Part shown: positions 39,224-50,718 of the stretch, piece after piece
Layout: each line of letters starts with the position of its first letter
Numbering within the stretch: the stretch's first letter is position 1
DNA from: Argyresthia goedartella
Lineage: Eukaryota > Arthropoda > Insecta > Lepidoptera > Argyresthiidae
Length of the DNA: 64,000 bases
Assembly (NCBI GenBank): GCA_949825045.1
Contig: OX463809.1
Coordinates: 6,165,501 to 6,229,500, forward strand
Direction: 5' to 3'
Notes under the pieces: generated by a model
Databases searched by the model: none
Seen by the model: only the letters and a program-made list of their open reading frames with translations
What the model was told of the DNA's origin: nothing
Made by a program: the position numbers and the translations under genes

Positions 39224-41394
39224 TGTAATGGTACACGAGAGTCGGTACATTTGATACTTCATTCTGCGTGATAGAGGGCTAGCCCAACGCCGCGCTGTTT
39301 TGAATACGAATCGGTTTAGATAACGTTTGGGGGTTTTGCGTAGCTAAGTGGCAAGTTAGCAAAAAAAAAACAGAGCCGACGCTTGGGATGGTTCGGAGAA
39401 GTTTACAGGTCAGTTTTTTTTGTCGCATTCCTGCGAGATGTGTAGAGATCAGAGCCGATTTGGCTGCGCGTTGAATAAAATTATGAATAACTAAATAATG
39501 AAAGGTTATTATGGAACGGAGAAAGCTATTATGTTGATTGCAAATGTATGAGGTATGAGATGGAGGGTCTGACACGACTAGTTTGAATAGCATTCTAGTG
39601 GTCTTTGCTACGCGCGTCTAGCGGTCGGGTATGCTTAATTAATCGCAACAAGCTTTTATTGGTCAGCGATCAACAGATTCTGTGTATCGGCAGTACCAAA
39701 TGATTTGAGTGATCACCTACGGTTGATCATAGTGAATATGCGTACACACAATTTGTAGAACGGCGGATCTGCATGGCATGGTTGAAATTAGACCCTGTGT
39801 AGTTAGTGATAAGAAGCTTCGCTTGGGCAGAGCGTGTTCGCAAAGGACGCATATAAATACGAGAGCGTGGGAGGGGAGAGCATTCAGTCTCAGAGTCTAG
39901 CTACTGTGACAGTCGTCTTTCACGAGTTCTAAACAGTTTTGTCTGCCGTGTTACGCGTCAGAACTTTACGAAATTGTGATTGCGAAGTTTCAGTGGCTTT
40001 TCGTGAGTGTCTGAAGCGCCGAGATATACCTCGGTTCCTAACCTTTATATCAACCAACCCCAAATTCCAAAACTATCCTTGGGTCGTTAGAAAAGAACTT
40101 GTAAGTCAATTATCTGAGTCTGAGTCTGGGCTTGGAGCGACCCTAAATTCCTTTTTCCTTCACCATAGGGTTCCTGGATTGGCTCTTAGGATATTCGCGG
40201 GCTAATCCTCTCCTCATTCCTTTCGAGTAGCGAGTTTTGAAATTCCCACACACACAGTCATTAAACATTCAAGCACATTCAAATCAAACTCAACCATTTT
40301 CGAGTGGTGTCGATAATGGACGTGGTATAACACTAGGTTTTAGACTAGGCTAGACAGGAGTTTAGTTGCGGCTAAACCTAGGTTGGCAGGGCATAGGGAG
40401 ACTGTTTGATCGATGAGGTTCCGCGGATGGAAATAACAAATTCAGAACAAAGTTAAACCGGTGTCAACACAGATAACATATCCTGTTGATATTTTGACAT
40501 TTGAGTGTTGTCGGGGACGCGCGAAGAGATCAATTTACAGTCTAAAGTTCATTGTTTAGGTCCGGGTAGGTGTTTTGCATTGCCTTGGGTCAGGTTGGAT
40601 TCAAGTTGCATCTTTAAATTAAATGTAAATTTCGCTGGAGGTCTAATGTGTAGGCTGAGTCGGTATATATGATTTGGCTCAGCCCAGGACGTGCTGTGGC
40701 TAGTGGAATTCATAGTTCGGTATTTATCGAACTATGCACTTCGCTATGGTGTGGGTTAGATCTCCTAAAACAATAATGCTTACGTTTCGATAACATCCAG
40801 CTCAAATTGCGCAGAGTTGAAGGTTTCAAAACGTTACGGACCTTTTGAGGTAACCGCTGGTTCAGAACCCATTTCGGAAAATCAATTCGCAATTGTGTAA
40901 ACCGGTCTTTTCGGATCGTTATTGCCGTGAACCAAATATATAATTGGAACCACCACAAGCCGCTACTAGCGAGCACATGAAATATCATTGAGTAAATTTT
41001 ATAATATTTGTTTGTGATATCTATACGATATCACAAACAAATATTATAAAAAAAAAAGGTTCCAAGCGCCCATATATACAAAAACCAGATGGTACCATCT
41101 CACATGAAATATAACAACGATTGATCTGGCGCAATACACCGCTGACTGATGCGAATTACCGGCTCGCGGACATATATGCTTTCTCTGTCTAACTTGAAAC
41201 TGTAACTTCCTGAACCAAACTTCGTTCGACTATTGTACGCCTAACGAACTTCTCAACGAACGAGAAATTCAGACTTATCATTCTTAATATACAAATCTTA
41301 CAGCTGAATCGGGTCCTCTCATTTTGGGATAGATAGAATAGACGATCATAGCTACAGATAGCGGCGGCTTGACCTTAGCCCTGGGGCCGTTACA
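39224..41394 (+). repeat. Gypsy-1 right LTR
   Basis: 2171 bases, preceded by a purine tract (TGGGAGGGGGC, ending 39223). It carries a perfect palindrome at 40997-41051 that the left LTR lacks. It ends CGTTACA before the duplication TTAG. Confidence 0.92.
40997..41051. repeat. Perfect palindrome private to the Gypsy-1 right LTR
   Basis: 24-base arms (TTTTATAATATTTGTTTGTG and so on) around a seven-base CTATACG centre. In the left LTR only the inner GATATCTATACGATATC is palindromic; the flanks there are unrelated hairpins (33713-33730, 33768-33779). Confidence 0.9.
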
Positions 41395-41768
41395 TTAGTA
41401 CATGGTAAAGTTAATCCGTTTGGAATTTGTCTATAAATAATGTTGAGTTGTGTTTCAAATTCTTCAGGTTTCAGCAGATGTGTGTCCACTCTGCCGCTTC
41501 GAATGTCCGTGACAAGGTCAAGTAATAGCTGTTGGACATTGCGTAAGTTTGATAGATTCATATTGGCGGCGAGTGCAGTCGCTGTTATATACTGGGTGTT
41601 AGACTGGTCTTGACTTTTTTTGATTTTAACTTCTTCCAGGTGTTGATTGATTGCTGAAAATTATTGTTGAAGACCTCCTCGTTCCGTTTCAATAGATTGT
41701 ACTCTCCCTCAATGATAGAAGTATGGTTTTTGTAGAGCTTTAAAATATGGTTTTCGTTGAATGGTATC
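41395..41768 (-). pseudogene. BEL-2 envelope-type gene, middle part
   Basis: Sits between the right end of Gypsy-1 and the left end of BEL-3. On the minus strand it reads in shifting frames through a helical stretch with heptad character (SIIEGEYNLLKRNEEVFN) and YHVLM-like ends, with internal stops. Position and composition fit the stalk of the envelope protein whose ends lie at 31045-31929 and 54086-54222. Its first and last bases include the target duplications of its two neighbours. Confidence 0.6.
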
Positions 41769-42293
41769 TGTTTAATATTTATGCTTCGGAACGCACCGGT
41801 TTTTTGTTGCGCGGATCGACCGCGAGTGATCGGGACATCACTAGCTAGCTGTCACTTGCATAGAAAAGAAATGACTAGCTAGCTGTCACTTTGCACATGG
41901 TAAAATTTGTCGGCGCCAAGCATCGGGAGGCTTGGCTGAATATTATTGTAATAATCACGGAACAATCGTCAAGAAATAAGTAGATTTCACGTCATCGTAG
42001 TGAGTGCTTCGTGCTGTGAAAGGTTGAAGTGGTTCGGTCACCAATTCGTCGCGTTCGGATAGCGACCCCTGTAGTCGGCACCATCACGACGGCACCGGCG
42101 GCGGACTACGACAGGAGTAAGATTCGACTCCCATCACCCCCCACCCTCGTGTTCCTCATCCCGTACTCCCGCCTCGAATTGAGCTTTCGAATGCCGGTCC
42201 ACGGCGTCAAGGTCAGTACTGCTTTGTGACATTACAATGAAAAAGAACCCTACCAAGATTCCACCCCTTTTCGGTTGAGGCGTGGATTTAACA
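41769..42293 (+). repeat. BEL-3 left LTR
   Basis: 525 bases, TGTTTAATATT to GATTTAACA. A candidate primer site TGGTAGCAGAGGCGCGG follows at about 42297. The tRNA was not identified. Confidence 0.93.
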
Positions 42294-43015
42294 TTTTGGT
42301 AGCAGAGGCGCGGTTTCCTAGTAGGAAATCGATTCACGGACGGTTGTAGGGTTGTTTTTTGTGCCGCGTTGTAGTGGGAAAGGGTACCTCAGATTGGTCG
42401 GCAATCTTTGTTGTGAGTGAGTCTTGTGGTCGGTATACCACAATTTAGGTTCATTTTCGGTTAGTGAACGTATAATTGACGATTTAGTTAACAATTATTA
42501 TAAAATTGTAGTCGGAAACTACTGTTTGTGCGCATAAAGGATTGAACAGTCATTCTGCGAAGTAACTAGATTGTATTACTTGCGGTAGAACGTCGGGTTC
42601 TATAGTACTGCAGTGTTATTTCGGTTTACAGAGCAGGGTCAGGCTATTTAAGGGGTATTAAGCTGATTTTGCTGACCTCAGTAGAAGTGTAGGTCGTATC
42701 GGAAAGGCCACTTCTAGAAGGTTCACCTACATTATATTAAAAATAGTTTTTTTTATATAATAAAATTTTGTGTGTTATTTTTTATTGTGCTTTATGGTGG
42801 CATTCTCTAATTGATTTAGAGTGTATAGTTATAAGGTGTATATCCACAGGGTGACCATATTAAGTATTTTTAGGATTTAATTGTTCCAGTAGTTGCCTCA
42901 GTTTTGACAACTTAGTTTTAATTTCTGTGCCCAGCGCTGACGGGCAAGTGCTGGTCTCTGGCTATACTTAGTTCGGTAGTGAAGTATAGGACCAGAATCC
43001 ATTCAATCGGTCAAC
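42294..43015 (+). other. BEL-3 5' untranslated region
   Basis: About 720 bases from the LTR to the Gag ATG. No open frame or other feature was recognised after the primer site. Confidence 0.6.
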
Positions 43016-43858
43016 ATGGCACCTTCACCCTTGACGGTACTGCGGCATGGTGTCCGGGAGGAAATGAGATGGCTCGCCCATACTCATAAGTATGTGGAGC
43101 GACCGGACATGGATGATGTCCTGCTCAAGCGTGTGGAGGACGCAATGACACGCGTCGGGAAGGTGTGTCGGCTGGCTGCGGAGGCTGAAGCTCTCGGGCT
43201 TACTGATGAAGCTTCGGTGGCTGCAGTGAAACAGCTCTGCGCGGATGCTGACCAAGCGATGGAATGCTTGGGTGACATCGAGCGTCGCGCGGAGAAAATT
43301 AAGTGGTCGCGAAGGAATGACCGTGGGGAGGGTAACGGAGACCCACCCCCGAAGGGTGTTGTTGGACGGCTGCCACACCTGGAGATTCCGGCCTTCAGTG
43401 GGGCAATTGATGAGTGGCCAGCCTTCATCAATTTGTTTGATAGTTTGGTCCACGGTCGGGACGACCTGGACAACGCCTACAAGTTGGCCCAACTATTGAT
43501 GGCTCTGCGGGGTGAACCGAAGGAGTTGGTCGGTCACCTAACGGTCACGGCGGGCAATTATGAGATAGCAAGGTCCATATTGTTGGACCGCTACCAACAC
43601 AAACGGCGGTTGGTTGATGCGCAGCTGGGGAAGCTTTTTAGTATCCCCAGAGTAACACGGGATGTTGACATCCGAGTACAGGTGCTCAACCCTGTGCTGG
43701 TGGCCACTAAGGCCCTTCAGAACCTTGGTCTTCCGGTAGACCAATGGTCATATATTGTTTTATATATGGTTTTACACGATTGCCTGCAGCTGTTCAAAGT
43801 CGGTTTGAACAGCTGCATGGGGGCAGTAGCACGGAACTGCCCACACTCGTCCAATTGA
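43016..43858 (+). pseudogene. BEL-3 Gag
   Basis: 280-codon frame whose first part is helical and charged (MTRVGKVCRLAAEAEALGL). The BEL/Pao Gag domain follows: LEIPAFSGAIDEWPAFINLF near residue 123, LLMALRGEPKELVGHL near 162, and ILLDRYQHKRRLVDAQ near 188. After YIVLYMVLHDCL the frame drifts into non-Gag sequence, and an indel near 43760-43860 disconnects the zinc-knuckle part downstream. The antisense strand also has long open frames here, which are shadows of the GC-rich codons. Confidence 0.85.
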
Positions 43859-43914
43859 CAGACTTTTTGAAGGGTTAATGTAGGCGTTGTGACACACTGG
43901 ACACGGAGGCCAGT

Positions 43915-44253
43915 GTGCAGCGCCAACCCGCGCGGATGCGGGAGGGGCCGCGCCCCCCGCCCCCACGGGGGGGTGGGAGGTCGAAAAAATTTGGCGTTTT
44001 GAATGCCGCGCCGTCGGGTGACGGCTGTGTGCACTGCGACAGTGCCGGTCATGACGTGACCAGTTGCGCCAAATTTAAGGCGCTCGGGGTAGCTGCCCGC
44101 AGGAAGATAGTCTTCCGTCACCAATTGTGTTTCGGTTGTTTGGGGCCGCACACGCTGAGCGAGTGCTCGCGCGCGTTCCCGTGTGAGTGCTGTGATGGCA
44201 AGCACCACATAGCGTTGAGCCTGAATCGGTCAGGCCCTTCGGACGGTCACTAG
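43915..44253 (+). pseudogene. BEL-3 zinc-knuckle region
   Basis: Contains CVHCDSAGHDVTSC (C-x2-C-x4-H-x4-C), then CFGCLGPHTLSEC and CECCDGKHH, the set of Cys/His clusters between Gag and protease of BEL/Pao elements that bind RNA. Preceded by an Arg/Pro-rich run (PRPPPPRGGGR). The frame ends at 44253, and 44254-44855 has only fragmentary frames with no motif. Confidence 0.8.
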
Positions 44254-44855
44254 GGCCGGACTCAGGTTGGTAGGCCACAGGGCCCAACCAGGGCCGGACC
44301 CAGTCCCCCTCCGGGCAACGGGAGTCACCAACGGGGTGACTGGGGCACCCGCGGACGGGACCCCCCCCGAGGGGAAGGGGGCAGCGCGGGGGGTAACATG
44401 CGGGATAGCCGGGATTCGGTCGCCGCTGTCCACGGTCAGCGAGGACTTCAGGCCGCTGGCTCACCGCGTGTTACGGGCGGGTGTCAGATGGCACCTATGA
44501 GTGGCGCGAAGGCTGGGAGTCCACCACCTTCTGCGCCACACTGCCCGTCGCTCTGGGAGGCGAACAGTTGGATGTCGCCCCCATTCCTAGAGCGCCCCAG
44601 GTTGGATCCGCTCTCCCCCATTCATCCACGGTGCGCACCGGGCACACCGTACACCGTCCGGTATGATCGGATACCGGGACAGCGAGGGGCCTATTATACG
44701 GGTTGGGACGCCTTGATGCACATACGGTCTGATATGCATATCAGCAGCCGAGTTACTCCAAGGCCGACGGAGGTCTCAGCGGGTTCGGATCCCGCGGAGG
44801 TTCCCGCTAGGGACACTCAGCCCACTTACAGGGTGCCGCCACTCCACAGACGGTC

Positions 44856-45398
44856 ATGCTCCCCACCGCCTCTGTGATAGCGTGGAGTTCGGACGGCAAG
44901 TCATTTGTGGCACGATCACTATTGGACTCGGGGGCCCAGGGGTGCTTAGTCTCGTGCAACCTTGTAAGACGGTTGGGCATTTCGGTAAGGGAGTATCCAC
45001 ATTCCATTCGGGGAATTGGGAACACGGAAGTCGGTTCCGTTAAGGGAGTATGTCGGATTACTCTCTCGTCACGGTTGGATTCATCGGTGAATCTGACGGT
45101 CACGGCATTAATCATGCCTAATGTGATGGGCTCACACCCTCACGTACGGTTGTCACTCTCGGTGCGACAGTTGGTCGCTGGGTTGTCACTGGCTGACCCG
45201 GAGTTTGATATTCCGGGCCCAGTAGACATTTTATTGGGTGTTGATGCCTTGGGATACCTGTTAGTGCCAGGTGTCCACGTGTTGCAGGCGACTGGTCTGG
45301 TTTCGGTCAACACCAGACTGGGCGATGCGGTAATGGGTCCGGTCATGCCGGCTGTCCCACGCCTAGCGACTAGTTCGGTTCTGTACTCTCGGAGGTGA
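44856..45398 (+). pseudogene. BEL-3 aspartic protease region
   Basis: Frame with VARSLLDSGAQGCLVS near residue 20, carrying the D-S-G active site of retroviral-type aspartic proteases; one such site per chain is normal because the enzyme dimerises. It continues through a SLADPEFDIPGPVDILLGVD block, typical of the Pao protease C-terminal half. It ends at 45398, and the next block (IQKFWEVEE) is in a shifted frame. Confidence 0.8.
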
Positions 45399-46020
45399 TA
45401 CAGAAATTTTGGGAGGTGGAGGAACCACCTACGGTCCGCCGGTTGGACCCGGTTGAAGAAGAGTGTGAACAGTTTTATCAGAACAATACTGGTCGCCTTC
45501 GGTCAGGTCGATTTATCACACGTCTTTCATTCCGGAGTGATCGGCCACTTCACACCATGCAGCCGAGACGCGGCTTCTGTCGATGGAACGACGCATGAAG
45601 CGTGATGGGATTTTCCGGCAGAAGTACGTCGACTTCATGCGGGAATACGAGTCGGCCACATGTCGGTTTCGGGTATCGACTGGAAGCGTGAAGACCACTG
45701 CTTCCTGCCTCATCACGCGGTCTTGAGGACCCCGGAGGGCAAAATACGGGTAGTGTTCGATGGATCGGCATCAACATCTAACGGCATGAACCTGAACCAG
45801 TGTTTGCATTCAGGGCCGAAGTTGAATCATGACATCGCGGATGTTATCACATGGTTCCGTCGACACAATGTTGTTTTTGTAGCTGACATCCGGATGATGT
45901 TTAGGCAGACGGTCATTCATCCTGACGATAGACGGTATCAGTTGATACTATGGTGAGAGAGCCCAAATCAGCCCATCAAGGTGTACGAGCTGAACACCAA
46001 CACGTACGGGCTACGGTCTA
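45395..46020 (+). pseudogene. BEL-3 reverse transcriptase, N-terminal part
   Basis: Two frames (45395-45598 and 45660-45956) carry IQKFWEVEEPP and then FLPHHAVLRTPEGKIRVVFD, the start of the RT fingers, followed by VVFVADIRMMFRQTVIHP with the first palm Asp. A stop at 45954 is followed by more matching sequence in an adjacent frame ending NTNTYGLRS at 46018, where LINE-G begins. The rest of RT resumes at 51136. Frame breaks and the insertion make it inactive. Confidence 0.83.
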
Positions 46021-46325
46021 AAGATAAAGAGATAAAGATACATTTATTTGCTAAGAACACGTGTCAAACAAGTTACATAAAATAAAAACATGCAACTTTT
46101 GATAGAGATATACAATACATTAGACCCAACATGTTCTGCTGATAGCAGCGTACAAATTTGAGTGGACGGAAAAGTCTGGGCGCGGTTTTGTTTATAGTTT
46201 TAAAATAATTCAAAAACATTAAAATGTGGACATTACATCTACGGTAGATGGTCAAAATTGTATTAGCTTAGTACGTTTATATTACATGATTGAGTCATTT
46301 AAATTAAAGATTATGTCAAAATAGA

Positions 46326-46685
46326 TTACAATTTATCACTTAAAAAGTCTTGTACATTATAATAACATTTGTCAATGAGTAGTAATTTCAGCTTTTTCTT
46401 AAATAGATGTGAATTTAATTGTTTGTAACTCGTCGGTATTTTATTAAATATGATAGGTGCCATGCAAAATATGCTTTTGTGAAGTAATGCCGTTTTCGAG
46501 GAGAAAAGGCGCAGTCTTTCTTCGTCACGTCTATTTCGAGTCACCGTTTCGGAAAGGTGTGGAAATAGATGAGGGTTAGTTTTCACAAATGTTGCTACTT
46601 CGAGTATATACAATGACGGAAGTGTAAGAATTCGGTGCATGGTGAAAAGGGGCTTACATGATTCGATAGTCTTGATATGAAACAT
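46326..46685 (-). pseudogene. LINE-G ORF2, C-terminal end
   Basis: 119-codon frame with MFHIKTIESCKPLF and IFNKIPTSYKQL, matching the end domain of CR1/Jockey-group ORF2 (compare CWNDIPPP in LINE-B). Upstream on the same strand ESVLSYGIIFWGNST, the SYGxxxWG block, is in frame with it. It is shifted against the part at 46778-46999 by an indel near 46780-46800. Confidence 0.8.
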
Positions 46686-46777
46686 AGCTCGTAAGCATCG
46701 TTTCTGTATTTTGAAAGCTATTTCTTTGTCCGTTGAATTGCCCCAGAATATAATTCCATAACTAAGGACTGATTCTA

Positions 46778-47080
46778 CTAGTCCGTAATATTGACATTGG
46801 CATTGGCAATTGTTGACAGTTTATGTAGAACATAGGAAGAACTGCTGTTTTTTTTTGTCATTTCATTAATGTGGTCTTTCCAGTTCAGTTTATTGTTTAT
46901 TGTCAACCCCAAAAATTTGGTACTTTCAACTTCATTAATGGTATTGTTTTGATACGTTAATTTTATGTCATTATTTTTTGTCCTTTGGCTGAAGTGCATG
47001 ATGTTGGTTTTATTAAGATTAATTTTTAAATTATTGTTGTCAAGCCATTTTATTATAGATGTCAGAGAATTATTTATGTC
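46778..47080 (-). pseudogene. LINE-G ORF2, part just after the RT palm
   Basis: Directly continues the RT frame after one TAA (47081-47083): SIIKWLDNNNLKINLNKTN and then STKFLGLTINNKLNWKDHI. This is the block following YADD in this RT group. Because the frame is unchanged, a single point mutation explains the break. Confidence 0.82.
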
Positions 47081-49243
47081 TTATTTGTAGTTACCGTCTT
47101 TATGCTTGATAGTAACTGTGCTGTCATCAGCAAATAGAGATATCGGATGATTGATCGATTTTGGCATGTCATTAATATATATAATAAATAATAGCGGTCC
47201 TAAAACACTGCCCTGGGGCACGCCGTGAGTTGTTTTACGTGCTTTGGATCTGTAAGATTCTTCTGTCTTTGTTTTATAGTTTAGCTTTGAAATTTCTGTA
47301 ATTTGAAATCTATTTGTTAAGTATGAGCGTATTAAATCCAGAATGTTACCTCTTATCCCGTAAGCGTCAAGCTTGTTTACTAAGATCTTGTGGTCCACAT
47401 AGTCAAACGCTTGTGTCATGTCGCAGTATATAGCACAGACTGGAGATGTTTTATCCATTTGACACATAACATTTTTTAGGAATTCATATACTGCCATATT
47501 AATTGTTTTATTTCGACGGAAACCTTTTTGTTCGTCGCAAAGGATGTAATTTTTTTCTAAATATGTATTTAATTCATTGTAATAGTACTTTTCAAATATT
47601 TTAGAAAAAATGGAGATCAAGGCAATTGGTCTGTAGTACTCCATTAATTCTTTATTTTCTTTTTTAAAAAGGGGCTTAACAAGTGTGAGCTTGAGATCCT
47701 GCGGAAATATGCCCATTTCTATGCTTTGATTTATAATATAGGTTAGCGGGTGACTTATATATTCACCTACCGCCTTAATTATTTTTGTTGATATATCGTC
47801 TACACCCACACTATTTGTATTTTTTAGATTTTTTATTATTTTATGAATATCATAGGGTGAACTTGGTGCCATAAACATTGAGTTTGTTTGATTGTTTATG
47901 AGACGTGTCACTTTTTTCCCTGAATCCGGTACAGGTATAATTTTTTGAATAAAATAGTCATTAAAAGCTGTGGCTATATTTAATGGTTCTGTTATATGTG
48001 TGTCATTGATCTTTATTTTTGAGATTGGTTCTTTAGGAAGGTTGTGCCTCGTTTGATTAATTATTTGCCAAGTTGTTTTTGATTTATTTACTGATGTTTT
48101 TATCTTATTACTGTTTTGTGCCATTTTTGTCAGATATATGATTTTTTTAAATAATTTAGTATAGTTGTTAAGATTTAATTTATTTGTAATATTTGGTTGT
48201 AGTCTATATTTCCAAAGTAAGTCTTTCTTTTTTTTGCTGCATATTTTGATGCCTCGAGAGACCCATTTGGGTTTGGGACAAACCTTTATTATACATGTTT
48301 TTTTTGGAAAGCACAGGTCATAGAAAGTATTAAAATTGTCCATGAATCTATTGTATGACAATGTAGGATTAGTAGCACTGTAAACGTCTGAGAAGGAAAT
48401 TGATTTTATGCAATCTACAAATTTATTAATATTTTCCGTTCTGTAGTCTCTGTTTATTTGGCGCCAGTATTTTAATTTTAGTGTTTTTTTGACTGGAATA
48501 GTTATAATTTGCGCAGTATGATCAGAGAGGCCGAATTCTAACACCTCAGTCTTACATTTTTTATAACTAATTGCAAAATTGTCTATGCAGGTTTTGCTAG
48601 CAAGGCGAGTAGGCTGCCTGATTGCCAATTTCATAATGTGATTGAGGAATAAACATTCCAGATCGAGAGTAATATTATTATTCTTTAGGACGTCAATATT
48701 AAAGTCTCCAGCTATTACAATTTTATGAGACTTTAGTTTAGAGGCATAGTCTAACACTTTCTCTAGTCTTTTAAAAAATAGGTTCAAATTATTTTGCTTT
48801 GGAACTCTGTACACACAAATAACTATGATTTTAAGGTCAATTAGATCCATTGCACAGCACTCAAATATGTTCATTAAGGACATTTTTGTAATTTCCGGGA
48901 GGTCTTTGTATTTATATTGCTTATGCACAAGTACACAAGATCCGCCTCGTTTGCTCTCATTTCTACTATAACATGCCGCCAGATCGTAGTTCGGTATTTT
49001 TAAAAATAATTCCTGTCCTGTCATTATAAAATGTTCTGTTACACATATGACATCTATGTTTATGTTTTTGTCTCTGAGTTCCTCTAGGTTAATCGTCAAT
49101 AGGTCTGATTTATTTAAAAGCCCGGCTATGTTTTGATGAATTATGTTTAAAAATTTAGTCTCGAAAAAATATATTATTGTCCTTTCCAGTTGAATTATAA
49201 TCTTTTTCTTGTATGTTAGTGTGGATTGAATAGCCCACCTCAA
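47081..49243 (-). pseudogene. LINE-G ORF2: endonuclease and reverse transcriptase
   Basis: 720 codons from the first Met. APE endonuclease near residues 33-265: HQNIAGL, the catalytic Glu in CVTEHF, VIAGDFNIDVL, CIDNFAIS and the final GLSDH, all conserved. RT: YYRPIALISIFSKIFEK near 530, GFRRNKTINMAV near 570, CDMTQAFDYVDH near 605, GVPQGSVLGPLLF near 670, catalytic FADD near 704. The start overlaps the ORF1 frame by about 90 bases, so the true ORF2 start may be a little further in, just before TKFLNIIHQN. The frame ends at an in-frame TAA shortly after the catalytic site. Confidence 0.88.
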
Positions 49244-49958
49244 TAAACTTTTTTATATCCTTTACGATCTGCCGCATGCCATGTTTGTTAAGTTTGCCTG
49301 TGGTACTAGAAAACATATCCAGTGACAAATTCAAGTTCGTGTCCAAAAACCAGCAGTGCTTGTGTGTTTCAACATCAAGGTATAGCAGATTTATGAATAG
49401 TTCAGCTCTATAATTAAACAGCAGAGCTCCACAGATGTACGTAGGTGGGCAATATATTACATTTGTATGTGTTATTTTTTCTAAAACACTTCTCAGTAAT
49501 TGTATAATCTCTATGTAGTTTTGTGTTGTTCTGAAGTCTGATTCACCTAAGAGAATTATACAGAAATCTTCCTTTGTAAGATTGGACAATTTGAGTTCCA
49601 TTCCCATTAGAAGTTCGGATATATGTGCTGATGGTTTCGAAAAGTGACACAAAGAAAACTTTTCGGCAAATAAGTCTTCCAGATTTTGCAGGATGTTTCT
49701 GTTTCTGTCGTTAATTACACACAGTCTGGGTTTTCTTCTTATTTGATTTGATTGGTCCGTTTGTATTTGCTTTTCAGAGTGCTTTTGTTTTTGTGCCTGA
49801 TTCGTCACATCAGCATTACATCCAGTCTGTTTTATATGAGCTTTTTGTGAGGATGTAGCTTTTTTTGTTAGTTTTATTATTTCTCTGGCTTTTGCGTTTT
49901 GAGTTTCTTTTGCATCATTTGTAATTATAGAAGTCGAATTAGTGTTTTCAGATTCCAC
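49155..49958 (-). pseudogene. LINE-G ORF1, esterase-like half
   Basis: 267 codons. After a Lys/Gln-rich linker (residues 1-75) a domain of SGNH/GDSL-esterase type is seen: PRLCVINDRNRNI (block I position), FCIILLGESDF (block III), ITHTNVIYCPPTY, and KLNKHGMRQIVKDIK carrying the block V His. CR1-group ORF1 proteins are known to have such domains. The block I Gly-Asp-Ser is replaced here by Ile-Asn-Asp, so the serine nucleophile appears absent and enzymatic activity is doubtful. The frame continues ORF1 from 50064-50339 after a frameshift. Confidence 0.7.
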
Positions 49959-50063
49959 CTGGAGCTGTTTTTGAGCTTGCGATGTGATGTTTGATTGGCT
50001 TTTGTTTTTTGATGGAGTTCTTAGAGATGTAGGAGATGACGTAACCGTTTTAAGAAGTTGGTT

Positions 50064-50339
50064 TTATCTTGTTAGTTCATAATTTTTTGCTCGCAATTCA
50101 GTGTTTTCTAGATTTAGCGTAGAAATTTCCTCATGAGCGCTTTGTAATTCAATAGTTAATATTTTAATTCTTCCTTTCATTTGCTTTAATTCCTCGCTGT
50201 AATCGTCGTCGTCTGATATATTGGGTAGGCTACTTGCTGTGCCATCTAATGTCCGTTCCATTGCATGAATGTTATTTGACTCTGATTCTGAATGGTTGCG
50301 CTGGCGTCGAAACGTGATGTTTTCAAGGAAGTTCTGCAT
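50064..50339 (-). pseudogene. LINE-G ORF1, coiled-coil N-terminal part
   Basis: Starts at the ATG at 50339. A 91-codon frame with an acidic lead (NISDDDDYSEEL) and a strong coiled coil (KGRIKILTIELQSAHEEIST, then LENTELRAKNYEL) near residues 50-90, which would make ORF1p oligomers. It stops at 50064. The rest of ORF1 is in another frame from about 50050. Confidence 0.7.
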
Positions 50340-50407
50340 TTTTACTCGACTTATAGATTGAAGTACGATCTCAGTTGAAAATTGAGCAAAAAAAAATGGT
50401 CACGTCA

Positions 50408-50473
50408 CCTTGGGCTCGAACCCACGTTTCTTATTCAATGGCGTATTAAGTCGAACGCTTAGCCGACTCCACC
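50408..50473 (-). promoter_or_regulatory. tRNA-like module 1 in LINE-G 5' UTR
   Basis: On the minus strand, a B box (GTGGGTTCGAGCCCAAGG, 50425-50408) follows an imperfect A box (CGGCTAAGCGT within 50473-50456). The anticodon-arm region between them is tRNA-sized. It ends about 70 bases before the ORF1 ATG. Confidence 0.5.
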
Positions 50474-50718
50474 ACCGCTGTTACTGCTATCTGTTGCCAA
50501 TTTGTGAATCCAAATCTTTTATGTATAGATAAAGAATGTCAAGGTTACGATTTACGATCTAGGTGAGGATGAGTCATCGAATTGGTGGTGCCCTCTATGT
50601 TTGGAGCTAGTAGCGCTGTTTGCTTGCTGGTAGTACTGGTAATGTTGCGCCCCCTGCCGTTGATTAGCAGTGCATCGGCAGACTAGTCAGAGCGAACAAA
50701 AAGTTTATTCCAGTTTCT

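Larger units (their letters stand above)
31930..41394 (+). mobile_element. Gypsy-1: Ty3/gypsy element with 2.2 kb LTRs (Ulysses/Osvaldo-like)
   Basis: 9.5 kb inserted in the BEL-2 envelope-type gene, with TTAG at both flanks (31926-31929 and 41395-41398), the four-base duplication usual for Ty3/gypsy. LTRs are about 2.2 kb, unusually long. The Ulysses element of Drosophila virilis is a known relative with LTRs of that size. Gag, protease, RT, RNase H and integrase are present in order, with no envelope gene. At least two frameshifts in pol disable it, although LTR divergence is low. Confidence 0.9.

Noticed and set aside
43025..43492. Long minus-strand frames opposite BEL-3 Gag
   Set aside because: Antisense shadows of GC-rich Gag codons. 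The plus strand carries the recognisable Gag motifs.
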